From assembly GCF_949987515.2 (NCBI RefSeq), contig NC_082689.1, forward strand, positions 3,414,001 through 3,478,000: 64,000 nt of DNA, in the 5' to 3' direction. The translations under genes and the position numbers were made by a program. Source of the stretch: Delphinus delphis (Eukaryota; Chordata; Mammalia; Artiodactyla; Delphinidae). The notes below the pieces were generated by a model. That model did no database searches, had not been told where the DNA came from, and saw only the letters and a list, made by a program, of their open reading frames with translations. This document shows, one piece after another, positions 1 to 12,489 of this stretch. Within the stretch, counting starts at the first letter, position 1. Each line of letters opens with the position of its first letter.

Positions 1-1560
1 TGAACTTGAGGTCTCCAGGGTGGGGTGCATGAGACAATACACTGGGGTGCAGGAGAAACATACTAGAACTTCCATTAATATGCATTTTAAACTAAAAATA
101 AGAATGTTATAGATCAAATGTTAATGTATGATCTATAACCTCACTTTAAGTGGTCACAGGTCATGTCATAATGATACACAAGGTATTCCCAGGGGCTGCT
201 AATGGCATTCTCTCTCATTAGACCATTTTCAGAATATTTTGATGTATTTGCATGAACAAGAAATGGATTTATGGGTTACATAGTCTAGTTTTAACTAAAA
301 CTCAAAGGGTAGATAAATGGCTTCAAAGGATTTAAAAGATTCTCAAGAAAATATTTCCCCCAAATCACAGACAAACAAGAGAATGAGAGACGTATTTCTA
401 ACTCGGGAGGACCTCTTCACTGGTCTCAATATCAGGTTATTAGATATGATGAGAACAATGAATAATCATCCCAAACAATTTGAAACACAAATTTACATTT
501 CCTATTATTAGTGATTAACCTCATTTTTAATGGATATTGTGCCCTGATATAACAGAGGAAAATAGATTATGAACATGATTTACACATAAATAAATATATA
601 AAATTTGAGGCATACTTTAAAATATTTGGTGATTGAATTCATGATAAAAAAAAGTCTGGTTTCTAGATCAATAATTCTTAAATTTGCGAGGATTGTGAAC
701 TCCTTTGAAAATCTGATAAAGGCTGGATTCCTCTCACCCACCAAAAAAAAAAAAAAAAAAAAAGAGGGAAGAAAGTAAAGGGCACCTAAACAGGAAATTG
801 AGCACAATTTTAAAGGGTGACACTTTGAAGTCCATCCGTGGGCCATCAGAGCTCCCGTTCTGTGCTGTCCCTATCTGAGCCTTCCTAACTACCAAAGCCA
901 GAACAACCCTCTGAAGGACACTTCCATCACGTTGCACGCTCCAAACTCCAGAATGGCTCCATCGTAGCCTTTGCAGTAATTCTGGAGCTTCCCGATAGGT
1001 GTCAAATGTGTTACTGGTAATTCATGACTAGTGATAGTTAAAATGCTGAAGTTTGTGAAATTATTGGCGGTAAGTGTTATTACCGTAATAATTTTACCTC
1101 CACTGAGTGCTACCGAGGGGCAGGAATTTTGCACGAGTGAGGTGCTTTGGCAGGAGGATGTCACGTTCAGAATAATTACATGCCATGCTTGTCTCCAGGG
1201 AGAAAAGCTGAGAGTGGCTGTCCTCTTGCACACAGAACCGGCTCCTTAGCCAACCCCTTCAGTCAGCTCTCCGCAGCACTCGTGGGATAGCGTTCCTGAG
1301 CCCCAAACCCAGGATTGTCTTTTCATCCCCCAAGAGAGCCTTATTCAGGGTCATGGGTCCATGAGTGTTTAGAAAATGTGCGTGGCTTGACTGAATGAAG
1401 AGCCCTTTCACATGGTGCTATATAAAATAGGACGTGAAGACCAATTTTCTTTTTATTTGTGCAAGAGAAATGCTACAAATACTCACTGACTGGCAGTGAT
1501 ACCAATTTTCTCCTCGCATGGGATTTATTAACTATTAATTCAGTTGGTTTTTAAAATAAG
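1..1560. other. No recognised gene; anonymous AT-rich DNA
   Basis: I see no exon-like frame, RNA gene or diagnostic repeat end here. The short open frames (for example 317-511) have no recognisable domain and no splice-site context. The only clear landmark is an uninterrupted run of 21 A residues at 743-763, which could be the tail of an old retroelement whose body I cannot identify. Confidence 0.5.
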
Positions 1561-2705
1561 GACTTTTCACTTCTAGTGATGGAAAGGAAGCTTACCTTAA
1601 ACTAATCCTCCTGTCAATAATCATTATAAACCTCAAACAAAATATAAAAGTACCCATTGAAGAGTAATCAAAGCAGATAGAGACTGGAGTGGCTACAACC
1701 TTTGAATTAAGGGAAGTAAAAGGTGACATCCGATTCCCCAGAGGATATTCTCCAGTCCTCAAGGTGCACTGGGAAAAGAATTCAAGAGTTATTGGATTGG
1801 GAATAGATGTTAGGGTCTCAGACTACAAGTACGGCTGGCAATTCAGTGAGGAAATCCCAGATAAAGGGATGCAGAGAGGGTTAAGCCTCAAGATCTGCAT
1901 ACTAACTTATATAGAAGCCATGGCTGAGTCCTGAACAATGCGTGTGTGGAGTGAAACGCCAGGAAATTCACATGGAAGCTGGAAGCCTGGAAGAACTGAG
2001 CAGAGATTTCAGCAGCTGTCCCATGCTAGGAAGACAAAGTTAGTAATTCAAGTCCTATCAAGTTAGAGGGCTTGGCAAACACCTTGAGCCTTTCATGGAA
2101 ACCACAGAAGGACTATGCCTTAATAGTAAGATGACATTAGAGGACTAAGGGCTATGACAGGAAAATCAAAATACACATGCTGTAGCAAAGCCTAGAAGCA
2201 AGTCTCTACAAGATCAAGGTGCTATGAAGGGTTGAGGTAACTCCCCTCCCTGATAGAACCAAATTCAGCACTCTTCAAAAGAAGGCAATAGAATCCAGAG
2301 TCTCTGAAATGTAATGTCCTCTGTGTCCAGTATACAATAAAGAATTACTGGACACAAGAAGAATCAAGAAAATGAGGCTCACAGTCAAGAAAAAAATAAT
2401 CAGTTGGAAAAGATTCACAGATGACCTCGATGTGGAAATTAGCAGAGGAGTACTATAAAATAACTGTGAGAAAGATGGATATAATGGAAGAAGACATAGG
2501 GAATTTAAGGAAAGATTTGATGACTCTAAAATGAACCAAATGGAAATTGTAGAACTGAAAAATACAATGCTTTCCAATTTAAAAAATCTTTGAATAGTAT
2601 TAGCAAAAGATTGGATGATGTAGAGGAAAGGATCAGTGAACTTGAGGAATGGTCAGTAAAATTACCCAAACTGAAGGACAGAGAGAAAAAGACATTTTAA
2701 AAAAA
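1561..2705 (+). mobile_element. LINE-1, 5' region / ORF1-proximal fragment
   Basis: The stretch around 2540-2700 carries the phrase gaactgaaaaatacaatgc followed by a ggatcagtgaacttgaggaa block, which is typical of the L1 5' region running into ORF1. The same words recur at 16500-16530, where a second copy of the same region sits. It is degenerate, with no usable ORF1 frame. The left boundary is approximate and the subfamily was not determined. Confidence 0.6.
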
Positions 2706-3247
2706 CAGGTTACAGGGATTCAGGCTACCACGGTGGTCACTTGATTTTAACAAAGCACCAAGAAAATTCAGCGAAGAAAGGAAAATCTTTTTTTGATAAG
2801 TGGAGCCCAAACCGCTGGATATCTATAGAGAAAATAAAGTTTGACCCTTAACTAACACCTTACACAATAATTAAATCATGAAATATTTTCGACCTAAACT
2901 TAAAAGCTAAAGCTATAAAATTTCTAGAAGAAAATCTAGGAGAATGTTTTTGAAAACTTGGGGTAGGCAAAGATTTCCTGGACAGTTTTTAAACAGCACT
3001 AATCATCAAATCCAAAATTGATAAATTCGATTTTGCCGCAATTAAAAATTTCTGCTTATATAAAAACTTCAGTAAGAAAATGAAAACACAAGGCACAGAC
3101 TGGGAGAAAATATCCTCAGTATGTAAATGTGACAAAGCACTTCTATCCAGAATGTAGAAACACTTCCCACAAATCAATAGAAAAAAGATAAATAATTTAT
3201 TTAAATAACAGGCAAGAGATTTGAATACTTAAACAGACACTTTATAT
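2706..3247 (+). mobile_element. Older LINE-1, ORF2 3' part, left half (interrupted)
   Basis: Decayed ORF2-like sequence with phrases such as accttacacaataattaaat and tctagaagaaaatctagg, characteristic of the C-terminal third of L1 ORF2 in plus orientation. It stops at about 3247-3260, where a younger L1 is inserted, and resumes at about 4047. The two halves together read as one old L1 3' end. No intact frame remains. Confidence 0.7.
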
Positions 3248-3260
3248 AAGAAGATATACA

Positions 3261-4033
3261 GAGAGTGTGGAGCAAAGGGAACCCTCTCACACTGTTCGTG
3301 GGAATGTAAATTCATGCAGCCACTGTGGAGAGCAGTATGGAGGTTCCTTTAAAAAATTAAAAATGAAGTTACCATATGATCCAGCAATCCCACTCCTGGG
3401 CATATATTCCAGAAAAGATGAAAACTCTAATTTGAAAAGATACATGCACCCCAGTGTTCATAGCATCACTATTTACAAGAGCCAAGACATGGAAGCAACC
3501 CTAAATGTCTATCGACAGATGAATGGATAAAGAAGATGTGGTACGTATATACCATGGAATATTATTCAGCCATAAAAAGAAATGAAATAATACCATTTGC
3601 AGTAACTTGGATGGATCTAGAGATTATCATACAAAGTGAAGTAAGTCAGAGAAATACAAATACCATAAGATACCACTTATATGTGGAATCTTAAAAAATG
3701 ATACAAATGAACTTACTTATGACACAGAAACAGACTCACAAACATAGGAAACAAATTTATGGTTACTGAAAGGGAAAGGGAAGTAGAGGGATAAATTAGG
3801 AGTTTGGGATTAATAGATACACACTACTATATATAAAATAAATAAACAAGGACCTACTGTATGGTACAGGGAACTATATTCAGTATCTTGTAATAACCTA
3901 TAATGGAAAAGAATTGGAAGAAGAATATATATATGTATATGTATAACTGAATTACTTTGCTCTACGCCTGAAACTAACACAACACTGTAAATTAACTACA
4001 CTTCAATAAAAAATTGTTTGTTTAAAAAAAAAA
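3261..4033 (+). mobile_element. Younger 5'-truncated LINE-1 with poly(A), nested in an older L1
   Basis: The segment encodes the ORF2 C-terminus: a frame at 3267-3530 includes [11 protein letters not shown]. It continues through the 3' UTR to an aataaa at about 4004-4010 and an A-rich tail at 4023-4035. It is flanked by a near-perfect duplication: AAGAAGATATACA at 3248-3260 and AAGAGGATATACA at 4034-4046 (12 of 13 match). That is the expected signature of target-primed insertion of a 5'-truncated L1. The element is non-functional. Confidence 0.85.
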
Positions 4034-4046
4034 AAGAGGATATACA

Positions 4047-4700
4047 AATGACCAAAAAGTATAGGAAAAGTGTTGAACATGCTTATCGTGCAAAATGAAA
4101 CCACAGTGAGAGACCACTTCACATCCGCTGGAATTCTACCATTGGAAAGACTGACAAGACCACATGCGGGTGAGGATGTCAAGCAACTGGGACTCTCACT
4201 CGTTGCCGGTGGGAGTATGAAATTGTATCGCTGCTCTGGAATGCTGTTTGGAAGTTTCTCAGAAACATAACTTACCCTGTAACCCGGTCATTCAAGTCAT
4301 TGGTATTTACCCAAGAGACATGAAAGCATGTCCACAAAAAGACATGCACAAGAATGTTCATAATAGCCCAAAGCTGAAATCAACCCAATGTCCATCAACA
4401 GGTGAACAGATAAGCAAATTATAGTTACAGATGTACTACTACTCAGCAATGTAAACTAACAAACCCCGAATACAGTCAACAATGTGGATGTAGCCCCAAA
4501 GCATGATGTTGAGTGAAAGAAGCCAGACATAAAAAAGTACATATTGAATGGGTCTCTTTATATGAAATTCTGGAACAGGCAACACTAAGCTATGGCGAAA
4601 GAAATTAGAATAGTGGTTGCCTTGGCAGGGTGAGTGGATTGACTACAAAGGGGCACAAGGAAACTTTTTGGGATGATGGAAATATTCTATATCTTCAGTG
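4047..4700 (+). mobile_element. Older LINE-1, right half of the interrupted copy
   Basis: The sequence resumes with gaccacttcacatccgctgg and goes through tatttacccaagagacatgaaag and gagtgaaagaagccagacat to a 3' UTR-like end. These words follow directly in an old L1 from where the left half at 3247 stops. The right edge is approximate. Confidence 0.7.
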
Positions 4701-5675
4701 AGGTGTTTGCTGCACAGGGAGACGAACTGTCCAGTTTTATCTGGGGATAAGGGGCTTCCCGAGTCGTGGGACTTTCAGATTTCAAACAGGGATAGTCCCA
4801 GGAAAACTGGAACCAGTTGGTCACCTTACATATGTGCATGTAAGCATTTGTCACAACTCGTAGAATTTTTGCATGCATGTCTACATGCATGTCCAAGAGC
4901 ACGCACATTTAAAATTTGTGCATCTTATTAAGTGTTGATTATACAATTTAATAAAAAGAGTATTTAAAGAAATGATGATGGGAAAACAACCAAACCAATG
5001 AAAACATAAGCAGGCAACAGAAGAGAGCATCTGTCCTTTAGGCATCGTATTAAACTCATGGTTTTAACGTAATGGCTTTTGGAAAGACCATAACCTAACA
5101 CATCGCTGACTACCCATCACTGACTACACATCACTTCCTCCGGGATGTGGAGATGCTGGATAAAAAGAAGCGCTGTGAAGGGGTATTTGGTGTCAGCCTA
5201 TTTGACACCTGTCTCCTGGGAGGGTTTAAGAGGTTGGGGAGGTTCCATCCATTTCTCCCCTATTACTTGTTGTGGGGTCTCAGATACCCACTGGCATGCT
5301 GTTTTCCTGCAGGAGGACCACAGGTAACGTCAGGACACGGAAACAAAAAGGTGATTTTCTCACAGTCCAGTTCGGCTCACTGTGGCAGCTGTGAAAGGAA
5401 TCGTGAAGCTCCCTCCTTTTTTTCCTCTCCTGCCAATCCATCCCATTTCCCCTGGTCCTTTGTACCTGTGAGCTTTTCTGTTCTCGTGGTCGCTGAGCAT
5501 CTGTAACCTGGAGGGCAGAGCCATGGAATATTCCAGGCTGCGTTTGATCTGCGCTGTTTCCTGTTCGGTGCCGCACAGGTGAGCATAGCTGTGGGCTGGT
5601 GCCTGTGCGGGGTTTGACAGTTTGCACGCATCTGTACATGTGGTGAGCCCTTGTTTTCTTCTGCTTTGCAGCCAC
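4701..5675. other. No gene seen
   Basis: Unique-looking sequence. Several overlapping open frames of 60-131 codons occur on both strands between 5145 and 5675. None shows a domain, a conserved motif or paired splice signals, so I do not call any of them. Confidence 0.5.
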
Positions 5676-5860
5676 GCCTAATTATTTTTTAATTGAAGTA
5701 TAGTTGATTTCCAATATTATATTAGTTTCAGGTGTACAACATAGTGATTCAATATTTTTATAGATTATACTCCATTTAAAGTTATTGTAACGTATTGGCT
5801 ACATACTCCATGCTGTACAGTATCTCCTTGTAGCTTATTGATTGGTGAAGCGTCTTGAGT
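5676..5860 (-). mobile_element. LINE-1 3' UTR fragment
   Basis: Contains ttttttaattgaagtatagttgatttcc and the downstream block ending near ctgtacagtatctccttgta, the reverse complement of the cetartiodactyl L1 3' UTR. The same words recur at 25040, 36778 and 58290 in this window. It is a short fragment with approximate edges. Confidence 0.75.
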
Positions 5861-6010
5861 AGGAAGTCACCGAGTTTCTCCACTCCTTACATGGACCAGT
5901 TAGTGAGTGTAGCTTTTCCCCTTGAGGAATCGCTGTATTTATGAGCAAAACAGCAACCTTATCAACTACTCAACTCCAGTCCTCCAAAGCGGAAATTGAG
6001 CACAGATGTT

Positions 6011-6260
6011 TCAGATCTTCTTCATTATTATAGGAAGATGCTCGCCATATTTTTGGCAGTAGCTTTTAAGAGTACACTGTATGCTGGATTTGCCAATTTT
6101 TAAATCGGACAAACATTTCACCAATTTTTGGTTATACTGAATAGCGCTCTGAAGACGTTCTTGTGAGGAATTCACCGGAAATTTCTCTACACGAGGATCA
6201 CGCCGAACAATTGAAAACACTCCGGAGGGTCCCGAGCTTTACCTTGTTTTACTCTCCGCC
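6011..6260 (-). pseudogene. Possible retrocopied gene fragment, unidentified
   Basis: On the minus strand a 69-codon frame (6220-6011) reads as a balanced, non-repetitive, protein-like sequence. It includes FSIVRRDPRVEKFPVNSSQ and a Lys-rich end (IIMKKI). Just upstream on the same strand, near 6262, another ATG opens a short peptide (MAESKTR) and hits a stop. It is not repeat-derived as far as I can tell, and I do not recognise the parent protein. A broken, 5'-damaged processed pseudogene is the best reading. A chance frame remains possible. Confidence 0.3.
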
Positions 6261-7732
6261 ATAACAGCGCTCAAGGGTTCTGGGCCAAGATGAAGCTCTC
6301 TGTGCCGGCACCCGGGCTATTTTAGGAACAGAAGAGAAAAATAGTTTACCACTTACTCATTTGCAGTCTGTGCTCAAGTTAAGTTCTTTATATCTTTGTA
6401 ACCCAGACAAAGAACAGTTTATAAAATTTGCTACAAGCAACCTGTAAAATTTAGCTTTGCCTCAAGCAGAGAAAAGGTTATATGGTTTTCTTCTTAGGAA
6501 ATCTTTTTTTTTCTTACAGTAAAATCTAATCGCAATGCAAGTTAGCATCTCTGGGATGATTAAAAGGAATCACAGCCCTGCAAAGTGCCTGGCAGAGTCC
6601 AGCACACTGGAGATGTACATCAGGGCACCTACTGTGTGCAGCAGAGAGAGGCCTGAGGAACAGGAGGATGAACGAGACCCCGTTCCTGTCTCCAGCGGGT
6701 CTCAAGGCGGCAAAAGGAGGGATAAAACCGCTTTGCTCCAACAGAGCACGTCGCTGGGAAAATCAGGAAGGAGCATTTGCTTTGTGGATGGATAGGACTT
6801 ATTCCCACAGGAAGAAGCTGTATCCATGGAAAGCCCGGGCAGGGAGGCTGTGAGCTGCACCCTTGCTTCTATACGGGCCTCGCGGGCCATGGTTTCACTG
6901 CCTGAAGGGGAAAATTTAGTGTGAAACCTCGAAGGGTAGCAGGATGCACTATCTCCAAATACGTCTTTTTGGCTTGAGGCTTATTCTGAGCTGATCATTT
7001 TGAGAAACAGCAGACCCAGGGGAAGCCCAGCAAACAGGGTAGAAGCTGCCCTTTGTAAGTGAAATGTACACGTGTAAAGGGCATCTCCGTGTAGAGGGGG
7101 GTCTCCTTCCCTGTACCAGGAAGAGAGGATGACTCTAAATCACAAGAAACGCCTATCAATGGCGAAGACACAGCTTAGAGCTGCATGATAACCTCACCCT
7201 GTGTGCCTGCTCATCTCCCGTAGGAGCCTCCCACCTTTCCTCTGTGTCATTAGCTGAAGATGGTATTTAAGCTGGTGGCTGAGGCCCCCTGAAGAGTTAC
7301 TCCTTTTTTCCCTGGGGATCTCCCACGTATACACGAGGTAAACGTGTTAATAAACTTCCATTTGTTTTTCTCTTGTTACTGTTTTATTTTAGGGACCTCA
7401 GCCAAGAGCTCAGAAGGGCAAAGGGAGGATTCTGTTTTCTGCCCTGCAGCCGTCTCTGTCTCTCTCCAGGGACCGCTGTCTTGTTGCTCTGGGAAGGGGA
7501 CTCAGGATCCTTACTCAGCACCCGACCGGAGCTGCTGAGCGAAGCCGCTGGCTGCCCTGATGGGACAGAGGTGAGAAGCCAGCTCCCCGGAAGGAAGGCC
7601 TCTGGCCGTGGGGAGGAGGGGCAGGGCCGGAGGAGGCAGAGACTTGGCTGAGGATTGGGCCGGGGCCAATCGCTGAAGGGGGGAAGGGCTCCAGAAGAGG
7701 CCCAGATAAGGGCACAGAGATGTGGCCGTGCC

Positions 7733-7740
<8 letters not shown>

Positions 7741-7768
<28 letters not shown>
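7741..7768. repeat. (GA)n microsatellite
   Basis: Perfect run of about 14 GA dinucleotides. It lies 40 bp from the GT array that begins at 7809, so the two form a compound simple-repeat site. Confidence 0.95.
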
Positions 7769-7770
<2 letters not shown>

Positions 7771-7808
7771 AAAGAGACCAGCAGGGCCACGTGTCCACAG
7801 GTCTGCTT

Positions 7809-7834
7809 GTGTGAGTGTGTGTGTGTGTCTATGT

Positions 7835-7868
<34 letters not shown>

Positions 7869-7869
7869 G
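7809..7869. repeat. (GT)n microsatellite
   Basis: An interrupted GT/TG tract with a perfect core near 7841-7867. Frames crossing it give HTHTHT or VCVCVC peptides, which are low-complexity artefacts and not genes. Confidence 0.95.
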
Positions 7870-8686
7870 TGTTTAAGGTACATCATCAACGTCCCGCTTC
7901 CCAGTCTTCAGCAAGGACTTGTTTCTGTCTTTCTGGGTGGACTGGCTGGGGGGGAACCATCCTTTCAAATGATTTCAAATTATCAAAATGTATTCCATAT
8001 TCAAATGATTTCATTTCCTAAAGGAGGGACATTCATTCATTCATTTATTCATTCATTCACATGGCCCTTTAATTCTGTGCTTGGCCTTGCTTCAGGTGGG
8101 AAGCCTGACTTCTGTGTTTTTGTGGTTTTCACTTACCCACCATTCACTCCATCACTCACCAATGGGATAAGTATTTATCGAATGTCCCCTGGGAACAAGG
8201 GAAGCGGGAACCCTCCATCCTCTGGTGGAGCCCAGGGTGAGCAGCGCCTTTTCCGGTGTCCTTGAGAGACCCCCTTCCTCACTCTCCATCACAGCGTTTC
8301 CTGTGTTATCAGGGCTTCCACAGCTACCATTCCTGGTGGGAAGAATCGTCTGCTGTGGAGGCTCACCGCAGCCTCTGCTCCCCGTCCTGCCTCCTGGGAA
8401 GGTGTTTTCCACACTCTGCCATGCTCTGGGGAGACTAACTGTGTCCTCAGGCCGCAGTATTTAGGGAGAAGAGTCCTTCACAGCAAACCTGGAGAGCAAG
8501 AAAGAGAAACGGAGTCAGATCAGACATCTGCCTTCCCCTGCCTGACTTTCCGTGTTGGCATCTGTTCCAATGTATCTGCTGCACTTTTCTTGGGGGGGTG
8601 GGGTGGGGTGGGGGAGGTGGGCACTGCGTGCTTTTGAAGATTCTGATTATCTTTTATACTCTTGGGGGCCTTACCCGTCTATTCTT

Positions 8687-9005
8687 TTTTTTTTTAATCT
8701 TTATTAGAGTATAATTGCTTTGCAATGGTGTGTTAGTTTCTGCTGTATAACAAAGTGAATCAGCTATATGTATACATATATCCCCATATCTCCTCCCTCT
8801 TGCATCCCCCTCCCACCCCTCCCTATCCCACCCCTCTAGGTGGTCACAGAGCACCAAGCTGATCTCCCTGCGCTATGTGGCTGCTTCCCACTAGCTATCT
8901 ATTTTTCATTTGGTAGTGTCTATATGCCCATGCCACTCTCTCACTTCGTCCCAGCTTACCCTTCCCCCTCCCCATGTCCTCAAGGACCTCGGGGCAGGAC
9001 AGGAA
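8687..9005 (-). mobile_element. LINE-1 3' end, 5'-truncated, with 15-bp target-site duplication
   Basis: On the plus strand it starts with a T-rich run (the reverse-complemented tail). It then carries the L1 3' UTR block tgtgttagtttctgctgtat and a C-rich segment (tgcatccccctcccacccc) seen in cetartiodactyl L1 3' UTRs. It is flanked by a perfect 15-bp duplication, TACCCGTCTATTCTT, at 8672-8686 and 9006-9020, which fixes both edges. Confidence 0.9.
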
Positions 9006-9020
9006 TACCCGTCTATTCTT

Positions 9021-9975
9021 ATTGCAACATGTATTGTACTGCTGACATGAATAATGTACTTTTTATATTGTTGTTGTACTCTGTGAAGTTTTCTTTGGCC
9101 TCCTCAGTACACAGGAAGCTCCCCGAGGGTATTTCTCGGTGACCCTGTAGGTTTCTGACACAGTTCTGGGGACTGGGAAGGTTTTTGATAAGCACTGAAT
9201 GAAGGATAAGTTTTGACATCTACTGTGTTAGAGAAGAGAGGTGTCCGCTCCATCCTGTGTTGGTCGGACTGCTCTCGGGAGTTTGGTCTAGTTCAGGAAG
9301 TAAACTTGAGTGGGACACAGGCAAAGCGTCCAAAAGTCAACTGGGAGCACTTCGTGATGGGAAGAAGCTGAGCAGAGCGGACTGTCCGGGGCGAGGGGGC
9401 CGAGGAACAGGCGCGGGTGCAGTGGAAGGAAGGAAGGAGCTCCTCAGCATCAGGCCCCAGGGGAGGACAGGGACGCCTCGGCCAGCATGGAGAGCCTCCA
9501 AAGGACTCCTCTCCCCACCGAGGAGGGGCTGGTGTCGGGCTGGGTGAGTTTGCCCCACCGTGTGTTTCCTGGACCACTAATTCCGGGGCATGATAATAGG
9601 TGCTCCATGAAAAATGTGTTTGGGCTCCAGTAAATGTGGGAAATGCTGGTTTAAACAAAGTTGAACAGGTTGCAATGCAGGGGCTTCTCGGGTCTTCTGT
9701 GTACAGATGGGCATTGAGTCTCCGAGAAGGGATTGCAAGGAATAGTCATTCCAAACCCATCTGACCTCGGACCCTTGCCCTGGAAACACATCACAGGCCT
9801 AGAATTCACAGAGCCCACTTTGGGGATAACAGAGTACAGTCTGACAAGACCGAGGCCAAGGGCTCTTCCAGTTGCGACTTTGCAACAGAGAGGTTCGTCC
9901 ACTGAGCTGGTGCCTCACTGGAGCTTTCTGTGGCTGTCTCCATCCATTCGGGCTGTAAGAACACCACCGACTGGG
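9021..9975. other. No gene seen
   Basis: Unique sequence without recognisable repeats. Overlapping short open frames on both strands here look like random frames. Confidence 0.5.
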
Positions 9976-10250
9976 TGACTCACAGACAACACCATTTATT
10001 TTTCACGTCCTGGAGGCTGGGAAGTCCATGATCATGGTGCTGGCAGGCTTAGCGGCTGCTGGCGTCCGCTTCCTGGTTCAAAGACCGTCATCTTCTCACT
10101 GTGTCCTCACAGGGTGGAGGGGATGGGAGCTCTCTCTGGGGTCTCTTTTATAAGGACACCAATCCTCCACCCTCATGACCCAATCCCTTCCCAAAGGCCC
10201 TACCACCCAATACCAGCACACTGGGGAGTAGGTTTCAACACATGAATTGC
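9976..10250 (-). mobile_element. Old LTR, MaLR/MLT1-like
   Basis: Plus-strand text includes ccatttatttttcacgtcctggaggctggg, a ctcactgtgtcctcacagggtgg block and ataaggacaccaatcctccaccctcatgacc. That order matches the reverse complement of mammalian MaLR-type LTRs as I remember them. It is well diverged with no internal retroviral sequence. The family name is from memory and unconfirmed. Confidence 0.6.
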
Positions 10251-10875
10251 TCACGGGTACCGATGTTCAGTCCGTGCAGCGGCTTTCTGAACAGGCTCGG
10301 GCACGTGTCCTCTCTGGAATCAGGGTGCATTTTAGGCACACCTGCTCTGAGGAGTTGAAACAATACGAGAGCAGACTGGTGGTTGTGCTCTGGAGTTTGC
10401 AGGCCATGTGCGGCAGTTTAAAGGTAATTGTTAATGTGACAGCCATCACTCTGCAGGGGACCCGTCCTCCTCATGAGGGCCCCTTCTGCTCAGAGCTTCC
10501 TCCTTCCACCGTGTTTGTTCACGGTCCCCCACCCTCAACCACCTCCTCCAGCTTCCTCAACCGCTGATGGGCTCTGGGTGACCGTGTGGGACTTTGGGAA
10601 GAAGATGGGGAGAGACTGACGGTCAGGCAGGGCCGGTACCCTGTCAATTCCAGAACCGCAGGCTGCTGCGAGTGCAGAGAAGCAGACAAGAGATGCGGGA
10701 CGCAGAGAGGACCCCTGGGGGTGACAGCTCTTCACTTACTGGTTCCAGGCCTGGCTGCACTCCGCTTCCATGAACAACCTCAGTAGATATCTAATAAAAT
10801 CCCTTTTACTCCAGCTAGCTTGAATTGGTTTGGTAACTTGCAGCCAAAACAACTGTTTTCAAAATCCCCTTTCAA

Positions 10876-11246
10876 GACTTCCCTGGTGGCACAGTGGTTA
10901 AGAAGCCGCCTGCCAATGCAGGGGACACGGGTTCAAACCCTGGTCTGGGAAGATCCCACATGCCGCGGAGCAACTAAGCCCGTGCACCACAACTACTGAG
11001 CCTGCGCTCTAGAGCCTGCGAGCCACAACTACCGAGCCTGTGTGCCACAACTACTGAGCCTGCATGCCTAGAGCCCGTGCTCCGCAACAAGAGAAGCCAC
11101 CGCAATGAGAAGCCCACGCACCGCAACACCCCGCTCGCCACAACTAGAGAAAGTCCGCGCGCAGCAACAAAGACCCAACGCAGCCAAAAATAATAAATAG
11201 ATAAAATAAAATACATTTATAAAAGAAAAAAGAAATATAAAAAAAT
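10876..11246 (+). mobile_element. CHR-type tRNA-derived SINE
   Basis: Starts gacttccctggtggcacag and contains the Pol III B-box-like gggttcaaaccctgg. It then has the characteristic degenerate array of accacaactactgagcctg words and ends in an A-rich tail with aataaa words. AATCCCCT occurs on both sides (10863-10870 and 11247-11254), consistent with a target duplication. This SINE class is the main evidence for a cetacean genome. Confidence 0.92.
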
Positions 11247-11343
11247 AATCCCCTCTTGAGTGCATTTTTTTAGTCTCTGTGCTGGGTCTTCTCCATACCT
11301 GATATTTCAGTACTCACAACTTCCTGTGGCTAAGGCCCAACTT

Positions 11344-11491
11344 TATTCTTTTTTTTTTTAAAGAATAAGCACTTTAATTAATTAATTAATTAATTTATGG
11401 TCTCAGCACACAGCATGTGGGATCTTAGTTCCCTGACCAGGGTTTAAAATCTTGCCCCCTGTGTTGGAAGCGCGGAGTCCTAACCACTGGA
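11344..11491 (-). mobile_element. CHR/Bov-type SINE, truncated
   Basis: Reverse-oriented, with the T-rich tail at 11349-11360 and an (AATT)n run at 11378-11396. The body is gtgggatcttagttccctgaccagg through gagtcctaaccactggacc. The usual gccagggaagtccc head is missing, so the tRNA-side end is truncated or lost. Confidence 0.85.
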
Positions 11492-12489
11492 CCTATCCAT
11501 CTTTTACAGATGGAGGAGCTGAGGTTCGGAGAGCTCATGTGACCTGCCAAGGTCACACAACCAGCAAAGGTCAGAGCAGTCTCCAACCCCAGTCTGTGAG
11601 ACACCAAGGCCATGCCCTGAACCTCTCTCTGTGCTTGCCGAGCTGTACTTTTCTCTCCTCAGTGGGGAGGGCCGGGTGGAGGCCAGGTGGGCCCTAGACT
11701 GGCCCCTAGACTGGCTCTTAACGGGGGGAGATTGCAGCTTCAGGGGTGAGAGGTGGGAGCCCCACTGCTCCGAGGCTTCCCCTGTCCGCAGAGCAGGTGG
11801 AGGGAGCTGGGTGGCCATGGGGAGCCCCACCCCTGCTGGAGGTTGGGGAGGTGATCTCCAGGCGAGGACCCCTGCCTGGTGCCCGGTGCCCGGTGCCTGG
11901 TGCCTGGTGCCTGTCACCCACGGGGCTTTGAGGCACCAGCTCAGCCTCCACCCCCGCCCGCCACCCCGTGTTCAGCCAGCAGGGCAGGGACTCTGTGTTG
12001 CCAATTCTTCAGCTGTTAAGAGTGACGAAGATGTCAGTGGCAGGGAATGCTGGCCACACAGCAGCTCTCATGGGAGCAGGACTGAAGTGATTCAGGGCTC
12101 TCTGCAGTTCCAGGGACCAAATCATAGTCTGCCACCTCTCTGGAGTGCCACGCTCTCACAGCTCCACTGCCCTCTTCCTTCTCTCAGCCTGCCTTCTTGG
12201 TTTCTGCTGTTGTGGCCAAATGCTTAACCAGAGACTAAGCTGTCTTAGTCACTTGGAGCTAACAAGTGACATAGTGAGTGTGCATTCGTGTTACCAGCAT
12301 TACCTCTGCTGGGTAAACTCTGTGCACAGCCTCTGTCACCTGGGGCCCAGGTGGGGGTCTAACGGGGGGCTAGCATCACGGAGCGTGACCTGTGCAGACA
12401 CGCAGTGCTGTGCTCTGGAAGACTCCAGGATTGGCCTGATGTTCTGTGTCGGGCTAGTAACCTCCCAAAGGGCACGGGTTGGGCTAAGT
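11492..12489. repeat. Unique GC-rich sequence with a small GTGCCYG heptamer array
   Basis: No gene is seen. At about 11874-11913 there are five tandem copies of a 7-bp unit GTGCCYG. The long plus-strand frame 11631-12227 runs through this and has no domain; I do not call it. Confidence 0.6.
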
